The notes under the pieces: model-generated | Told to the model about the DNA's origin: nothing | The model's database searches: none | Seen by the model: only the letters and a program-made list of their open reading frames with translations | Assembly (NCBI RefSeq): GCF_000764305.2 | Contig: NW_025944285.1 | Location: 1 to 64,000, forward strand | Origin: Hyalella azteca | Lineage: Eukaryota; Arthropoda; Malacostraca; Amphipoda; Hyalellidae | Reading direction: 5' to 3' | DNA length: 64,000 nucleotides | In this document: one piece after another, positions 58,038 to 64,000 of the stretch | Layout of the letters: every line of letters starts with the position of its first letter | Numbering within the stretch: position 1 is the stretch's first letter | Made by a program: the position numbers and the translations under genes

Positions 58038-61000
58038 CTGCAATCAATTCCAGACGACTCGACAAATTGTTTTTAATGCATTTTGCCTATCCTCAACAAG
58101 CTAAAATAACGCGTCATTTGAATGTACTTAATGAGGTACTTTGAAAACTGACTCTTCAGTTCTTCTAATAATTTTTGAAGAAATACACTAGGCAGTTTAA
58201 AATGTTGACAAAAGCGTCAGCAGTTTCACTACTGCATTTTCTTCAAAAATATTTAGAGAACTCGCGTTTTCGCAAAAAAGGGAAATAAAGGAAAATAGAC
58301 TCGAAAAAAGGCTCTCAGTACCTGTCATCAGCCTGTGTTTATAGAATACCATTTTAATTCATTTCTCGAGGTTTTACAGACTTAAAAGACCAAAGTCCAA
58401 GGTTTTTACTGTTCATTTCAGCCATTTGATCGTGAGAAAACCTAACAAAAACACAAAAATAAGTTAATAAGAACAAAATAAGTTTGGTGCTAGCAACACA
58501 CACCTGCCAGTTAAAGTAGAGATGCGTGAGCTTGTACGTGAAGCACTGCAGCATGTCGACTGAGAAGTTAGAGCCGTCCTCCAAAATACTGTAAGATGTA
58601 GGCGAGACAGTTCCTTCTCTTACTTTCTGGGACACCAGGAAGAAGTCGTAACTGCAAAATGTACATTAAATCAACGCATTTCCAATGGTTAACGAAATTA
58701 ACAAGTTTAGAAACTAGACAAATTTCTCACTAACACAATGCCAGTATCAGTAGGAATATGGTTGGCGGCATATAAAAAGAACTTTCTTACATACGCATTA
58801 TTTTCAATTGAAGAAAACTGAACAAACCAATAAGGCAGCGTGATAGTCTTGTCGACTACGGTGCCAGGCGGTGGGTTGGCGAGTCCACCGCTACCCATGT
58901 CACGGAAAATTCGCGTGTTGATACGCTTGCAGACCACAACGAACACAAGGCATATCCCAGGGTTGATCTTGGCTAGTTCGCTCTGCCCAAACAGTGACGA
59001 GCGTCACCAATGCAAAGAATACACCACAACAAATGGATGTTGAGTTAACTAAACACTACGTCAATTGGTCAACTGACAACTATTCTACAACAGATATCAA
59101 GTTATATCAAGAAAAAAATTTCACACCAAAAAACCATTTACAAAATGTTTGTTTTACAAAATGAATAAAAAATACAAAATGTTTTACAAAATTACATTTG
59201 AATGATCGATAACGGTAACGGATCGATACGAATTTAGACACCTTTATTCAGCGTCAGAGTTTTAGGTATTGGTCCGAGTCTCAAACGATAGTTGAGACTG
59301 GTTGAATTTCTAATAATAAATAGTTATCATTCTTGCATTTTAAAATCAAGCATTATAATACCTTTATGGCTGGAATTTCCTGTTGCTTGACGTACTCGAT
59401 TTGACCTTCGCCAACACCGTCTCGGTAGACGACAACGTTGCGGGGATGGCATTTGTTGCGCTCATGATAGGCCTTCACAGCTTCTGTGGACACGCCATCA
59501 CAAGCATTTACATCTTGCCACCATATTATGATCAGAAAACATAACTATTGGATGTAGCCATTCAATAGCCATCTTTCCCTTAAATAGGACAGCCGGTTAT
59601 GTCTAGATAGTTGACAATTTTCCCCTCAATTGCACAATTCGGTTAAGGTCAGCAATTCAACGTACAAGCAACGGAATATCAAGAACTGGCAACCAACTCT
59701 GAATGCAGACAGCGAAGTTATTGCTGAGCTCTTCTTTGTTGTTGTGCTCGGTGACCTGGCCATAGTAATTAGTCAGCTGGGGATTAACCGACGAAACCAC
59801 AGCACCATAAGATTTGCTGGCCGTCACAGTGTCGTGGTACACGTCGTATCCGATCACCATGGTCGTCTGGAAATAGCGTGCAGATTTTTTTGAACGATGT
59901 GTGCTTCTCCAAAGTAGAAAAATGAATTGGATTACAAAAACATGGTTATTTGCGCATCCTAAAAAAGTAAGTCAAAGAGATTATGCGAGTGTATACGGGA
60001 AAAAATGAATACTGAGAAATTTTTATCAAATATGTACACACTTGTGCAGCTAATATGAAGGTGATAAGTTCATAAATTATCGGAAATCACCTATCAACTG
60101 CCTGTACCACAAGAACCATAAAAGAATATTTACTCAAATGAAAAAATTAAAACGTGCAGCCAAAGTATCACTTTTTACTTGAGATTCATGTTACAAGTCT
60201 CGATACCCTGATGAATAATCTAACCTTGGCTGGTTGCTTGACTTGCCATGGCTCGCCACCAAGTTTGGCATTCATTTGGATGGCGATTTTGGTTGCAATG
60301 GACATCAGTCCCTTCTTTGCAGGATTCACATTGGAAGCAAGCACGAACTGTAGGGATGAGTTAATATTGTACAGAAGTCAGATGACACTTAGAATTTCGA
60401 ACGGCTTTTTCCACTAGAGCGCCGTTGTGCGAAACAACGATGGAGAAAGATTCAGTTGAAACATCAAATTATATGCCGGTCGAGGCCAAGCCTTTTATTT
60501 CTGTTAATACACATCCAATATAAAAGAAACAAACCTTGGTATTCCATACAGACTTTACTTGCTTATATCACTACGTGATTCTGTTTCTAACACTTTATTT
60601 GTTTACGAGTGAAGCTTATGACCTTAATTAATGGTGAAATTTATAAATGCTGAAACCGCTATATTAGAAGCGACACGATAAATAATACTTGCCTGGCTGA
60701 GCACGCCGATGCTACAAGCGAGTTTCTTCTTCAGCATCCCGTACTTGTTCTGCAACTGGCGGTCCAAGATGATCATGATCATCTGGCAGCCCTGATGCTT
60801 CATGATCTCCTGCTCCGTCTCGTGCATTCCACTCGCCTGAACCATCTCCGGAGGCCTGATCTGTCCACATATCAGGCAACATATAAAACCATCGAAAATC
60901 TCTCTTAGAGAACATTAAGTAATTGCATCATTACGACGGCACAACTTACTATCATTACGACGACGGCTTAATTAGTGTAACTAACCATCATGCCGACGCT

Positions 61001-63090
61001 ACGGGCGGCTTGCTGAAGCATTTGGATGAAAGCGCTCACATCAGCGACGTTAATCCGTCCACCGACAAGAACCACCCAGTTGTTCAGAGGAATCGACACC
61101 ATCATTGACTTGTCTACAAAATTAATCAACAAGTTAGAGATTCGACAGGGAGTGTAATCTGACAACAGTCCGATACTTCTAATAGAAAAAATATCTACCG
61201 AATAGATGATGGCTCTTGATTACTGTACTCTTACCACTAATTTCCCTTATATGCGAGCTAATTACTCTTATATGTGAGAACTATTTGCTCAAAATTGCAA
61301 ACAGATACATGTAATACATTGAAAATTTAACGCTTCATTGTGAATCGTTTACTGAAATTTAAAATTCACATCTTTTCTTACTCCGATTCCCGGCCCCCGT
61401 GTTTTTACGATTGCATCATTGATGAAATAAAATTATCTAATCATATTACATCGACGGGTCAAGTATGCGCTCGATGATAAAAAAAAAACAATAATTATTC
61501 AACACACGCACGCTTCTTAAGCAAATCTAATAAATTACTGGGTTCAATCCGTTAACTAAGGGTTCTAAACCTGTTCCGTTATGCCTTCATCTCGGACGAA
61601 TAACTTATTCGTAATAATGCTTGCGGTCAGACACTTGCCAACGAGTAACGTCAGTTCAGAAACTCGTCAGTCCAATTGCACCCAGTGTATCAATTCACTT
61701 ACTTCGGCAGCCGAAAGTCCAGTCCGCATCATCAGCTTTGTACTGCGCAGACATTCCCCCAGCCAGCAAAATCTCCTCTTGGTTCATAACTCCTGAAGTC
61801 AGGCTCACCAAGTTGGTGTTCAGCTTTAGACCCCATAGCTCTAGATCCTTGCGCACCTGGATGTAAAATCACGGATGAGCATAGAGTAAGAGGCACCAAG
61901 CTCCTTATAGGAAAATTATTCTTCCTCATTCACTAAGCCAAAATTTTCAACAGCTGATCATAATATTAATTAGCCACAGGGTTTTTAGTAGCAATTACCT
62001 TATCTTCTTGCAAATCTTGGTTGAACTTTTTGAGAGCTGCAACTCGCCGATCGACACCCATCTTCGTGTAGTCAACGAGCCTTTTCATTTTGTGGAAATT
62101 CGTGCGGATGTCATCAGGTATGCCAGTCAACCTCATCAGCTCGGGCACCAGATAGATTTCCGTCATGCCACTTCTTAGCTGACGACCAGTAGGCTTGCTG
62201 TAGATCAGCGGTTGCGTCAGGTCCGTCACGATTCGTCGATGTTTCTGCACGAACCAAACATCATATCCTAATTTGGATGGGCACCGAAATTCTAGTGTTG
62301 CATGAACCAATACTAAATGATAATGATCACGGCTTAACAATGTGAACAAGACACAACTTGACATTGGGATACCACGCATATGAATTGACATTAAAGGTTA
62401 GAAAGCAAAGACGTTATAAAAAGAAATAGCACATAGACTGACATCTTCAAAGTATTTCTTGAAAGTGACCGTCTCGCCGCGGTGCTGGAAAGTCGACATA
62501 GGATTCTTGGTATCATCGAAGTGGTCGATGCGGTATGTGAGGTGGTTGTATTCAGCCATGGCGATCTGTCCTATCAGTAGGCGATCGCGATCGTCATTCC
62601 TCATCTGCAGACATTAATAACTCGATCATAAATTATAGCTGTAGCTCGCAGACGTCCTGGCATATTATGTCTACAAACCACTAATGAAGCAAGATTAGTT
62701 TTATAAGTGTTTATAAGTGTTCACCGTCGTGAAGATCTGAGGATAACGTTCTTACACATAACACTCTGTAGATATTTCGATACTCGAAAAAATAACTAGA
62801 CTTGCCACACGATACTACTTGTAAATAATACTCTGGGGTACTGAAAATAATTCCCATTTATCGCGAGACTACCTGAAAATCAAAAATATGCATCTAATAT
62901 TGATTAATCGTAGTTTATCACTCTTTAAATCATCTGATTTTATTAAAAAGCTGTCATCATATAATATACCGTTCTAATGTGATCCAGAATTGAAGTCTGT
63001 TGCTGGAACTTGTGAACTATATCCACATTCAAAAGTATTTTGTCCTCGTGCTGCCTGATGCTGGTCTGGACGCCAGGATACACGCGCATC
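57927..63090 (-). CDS. piwi: PIWI-clade Argonaute, 12 exons, 5' part outside the window
   Basis: Twelve phase-consistent exons (listed separately) encode about 601 residues: PAZ (fragment residues ~15-170), linker, MID (~240-330) and PIWI (~330-601). Slicer residues are present: D375 in VIGYDVYHD, the glutamate finger in KEEL (~412), D445 in VYRDGVGEG and H578 in LYAHKLAY. The MID 5'-phosphate pocket pattern Y..K..K and SQ is present in [14 protein letters not shown]. Known family role: germline piRNA-guided cleavage of transposon RNA, in nuage or nucleus depending on paralogue; I cannot tell Piwi from Aubergine type. About 250-300 N-terminal residues (Arg/Gly tail and N domain) must lie beyond 64,000 or in an exon I did not recognise. 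Glutamine is encoded only by CAA/CAG. The C-terminus ends KLW, shorter than the usual hydrophobic ..LYYL/FYL. Confidence 0.95.
58504..58651 (-). CDS. piwi: piwi exon (PIWI, VSQ..R.GTVSPT)
   Basis: 1 nt plus 49 codons, acceptor TTTTGCAG, donor CAG|GTGTGT. It encodes [20 protein letters not shown] and [13 protein letters not shown], conserved across Piwi proteins. Confidence 0.96.
58828..58982 (-). CDS. piwi: piwi exon (PIWI core, KRINTR motif)
   Basis: 51 codons plus 2 nt, acceptor TTTGGGCAG. It encodes [15 protein letters not shown] and [15 protein letters not shown]. The phase-consistent donor TATTG|GTTTGT joins to the next exon as Y-C-Y-D-F-F, whereas Piwi proteins normally have W at that point. 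The alternative donor TTT|GTTCAG would break the frame. Confidence 0.92.
59362..59483 (-). CDS. piwi: piwi exon (second catalytic Asp)
   Basis: 2 nt plus 40 codons, acceptor GTCCACAG, donor AAG|GTATTA. It encodes [20 protein letters not shown] then DGVGEGQ, the invariant YRDGV.(D/E)GQ motif. Confidence 0.97.
59698..59866 (-). CDS. piwi: piwi exon (first catalytic Asp and Glu finger)
   Basis: 56 codons plus 1 nt, acceptor TATTTCCAG, donor CAG A|GTTGGT. It encodes [20 protein letters not shown] and [15 protein letters not shown]. The Asp of GYDVYHD is the first slicer residue, and Glu in KEEL is the expected glutamate finger. Confidence 0.95.
60225..60347 (-). CDS. piwi: piwi exon (MID-PIWI boundary)
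   Basis: 41 codons in phase 0, acceptor CCCTACAG, donor AAG|GTTAGA. It encodes [20 protein letters not shown], the highly conserved I.TKI.LQMN.KLGGE.W motif. Confidence 0.96.
60693..60860 (-). CDS. piwi: piwi exon (MID, 5'-end pocket), followed by a GC donor
   Basis: 56 codons in phase 0, acceptor TGTGGACAG. It encodes [20 protein letters not shown] and [11 protein letters not shown]. The exon must end at CAG because the next exon starts in phase 0 with FVLAS. The intron then begins GCAAGT, a consensus GC donor. The nearby GT (CAGGCAA|GT) would break the frame. Confidence 0.92.
60986..61113 (-). CDS. piwi: piwi exon (start of MID)
   Basis: 2 nt plus 42 codons, acceptor TTTTGTAG, donor ATG|GTTAGT. 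It encodes [20 protein letters not shown].., matching the TPL.NW...Y.. motif that opens MID. Confidence 0.93.
61703..61856 (-). CDS. piwi: piwi exon (linker 2)
   Basis: 51 codons plus 1 nt, acceptor ACATCCAG, donor CGA A|GTAAGT. It encodes [19 protein letters not shown].. and [10 protein letters not shown], matching WGL.L..N.V...GRVL..E.I and the ADW motif. Confidence 0.93.
61999..62244 (-). CDS. piwi: piwi exon (PAZ end and linker 2)
   Basis: 82 codons in phase 0, acceptor TTCGTGCAG, donor AAG|GTAATT. It includes [34 protein letters not shown] and [20 protein letters not shown], characteristic of Piwi proteins (QPLL.S.P..R, LVPEL...TG, DYT...P..R...L..F). Confidence 0.95.
62443..62604 (-). 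CDS. piwi: piwi exon (PAZ core)
   Basis: 54 codons in phase 0, acceptor CTGCAG, donor GAT|GTCAGT. It encodes [20 protein letters not shown] and ..[17 protein letters not shown], the LVIG..V.T.YNN.TYRIDD region of PAZ. Confidence 0.93.
62970..63090 (-). CDS. piwi: piwi exon (N-terminal side of PAZ)
   Basis: An acceptor ATTACAG precedes G|ATG CGC, and donor ACG|GTATAT ends it in phase 0. It encodes [18 protein letters not shown].., matching the conserved WPG.VTSI segment of Piwi proteins just before PAZ. The first base completes a codon from an upstream exon not seen here. Confidence 0.9.
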
Positions 63091-64000
63091 CTGTAATCAG
63101 TCACGGTATCACACTCAATGAATTCTTATCATGGATACTTTGTGGCTAAAGTTAAAATTAGTTGAGTTCGCTCCTCAGCACGATGAAGTCGTCTACACTG
63201 TTGGAAACCATATACCGAAGATTTATCCACAATTTTTCATTTTTAGGAGGAACGCAATACACCAGTGTACCAACAAGAGAAAGCCTGTAACAGTACTACA
63301 TTTTCACATTAAAAGAGGTCATAGAAATCGTAAGTACACTTCATCACCACAGCCATTCTTTCTAACCTCTCATCAGACAGACCAGCATTCAATGCACCTC
63401 AACTACTACTCGGAGGTGGGAGGCGCACGTAAACATAACTGATTCGAATCGCAAGGTATCTCTCTCAGAGACGCTGAGATTAAGAGTATGATCTTATCAA
63501 GACTTATCTGCACTTCAATTCCAGCAAAAGAGGTTCTACACAGACGCATTATTTTAAGCAAGACAATCGGCACTTTACTTTGGATCGGATAGACATGAAA
63601 CCAACCTTTCATTTAAAAATGGATCGGATAGACATGAAACCTACCATTCATTTTAAAACCTTTGCTCTACATCAGACAACGACTAATAACAATCACAGTC
63701 TCAATACGAATTTCTTTGAAAGAGAATGCCTAGTCCTGGAATACTTTACTCGTACTCTAGGTGTCACATATCCCACAGGAGAGGATATCGACAGGTGTGG
63801 ATATAAGATTTTTATTTAATGTTGATTTTCCCCCCATAATAGGCAGAAACGAACTTGTCACATCAGCAATTCACAGAAGCGTCGCACAGTTCATAAAAAA
63901 ATCAACATCTCGAGGTAAAGCAAGCAAAAAACACCGTACAAACAAGTTTGGGAAGACGCAACACCATCTAAGTTATTTAGCTTTTGCATAGAATACCGAG
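63091..64000. other. Upstream piwi intron or 5' region, no exon recognised
   Basis: The next upstream piwi exon (the region before the VYPGVQTS segment) was searched for on the minus strand and not found here, so this is probably intron. Confidence 0.5.
63581..63657. repeat. 39-bp direct duplication
   Basis: TGGATCGGATAGACATGAAA followed by CC(A/T)ACC.TTCATTT occurs at 63,581 and 63,620. Confidence 0.9.

Overview
The window looks like nuclear DNA of an animal, most likely an arthropod. It is AT-rich, gene-poor and packed with minisatellites and non-autonomous DNA transposons. It carries one convincing standard-code, intron-rich metazoan gene at its right end. I cannot name the species from the sequence.

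Layout. Positions 1-45 kb hold no complete host gene that I can recognise. They contain tandem repeats (0.65, 7.4, 8.7, 10.8, 21.5, 39.0, 41.4, 42.4, 43.4 and 44.2 kb), a dead 1.29 kb maT-like (DD37D) mariner element (17,882-19,168), a related pair of TA-flanked elements (16,761-17,227 and 35,482-36,765), a long fold-back element (40,446-40,803) and two inverted tRNA-derived SINEs flanking an amplified A-box array (41.1-41.9 kb). Two possible single exons (11.7 and 38.8 kb) are weak calls.

Positions 45,915-50,102 (minus strand) hold the most unusual object. It is a 1,395-codon frame from ATG to TGA that contains 71 in-frame TAA/TAG codons and not one TGA. Read with TAA and TAG as glutamine (the ciliate-type code), it becomes one continuous low-complexity Q/S/T/N-rich protein with a compact Cys-containing C-terminal region. 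Under the standard code it shows only as short spurious ORFs, so ordinary annotation would miss it. The piwi gene 8 kb away uses only CAA/CAG for roughly 40 glutamines, so the window as a whole is not recoded. A transferred or contaminating gene from a TAR-recoded eukaryote, or something stranger, has to be considered.

Positions 52.2-54.85 kb are a nested transposon. A TA-flanked element with 32-bp inverted ends splits one copy of a 1.14 kb block and carries a second copy of the same block inside itself. That inner copy preserves the unoccupied target site.

Positions 57,927-63,090 (minus strand) are twelve exons of a PIWI-clade Argonaute gene: PAZ, MID and PIWI domains, with the slicer residues present. 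Its 5' end lies outside the window. One intron is GC-AG. A 101-bp tandem repeat at the 3' end is built from the gene's own last 17 codons plus 3' flank. Because PIWI proteins silence transposons through piRNAs, the gene and the transposon debris fit together biologically, but no functional link is visible in this sequence.
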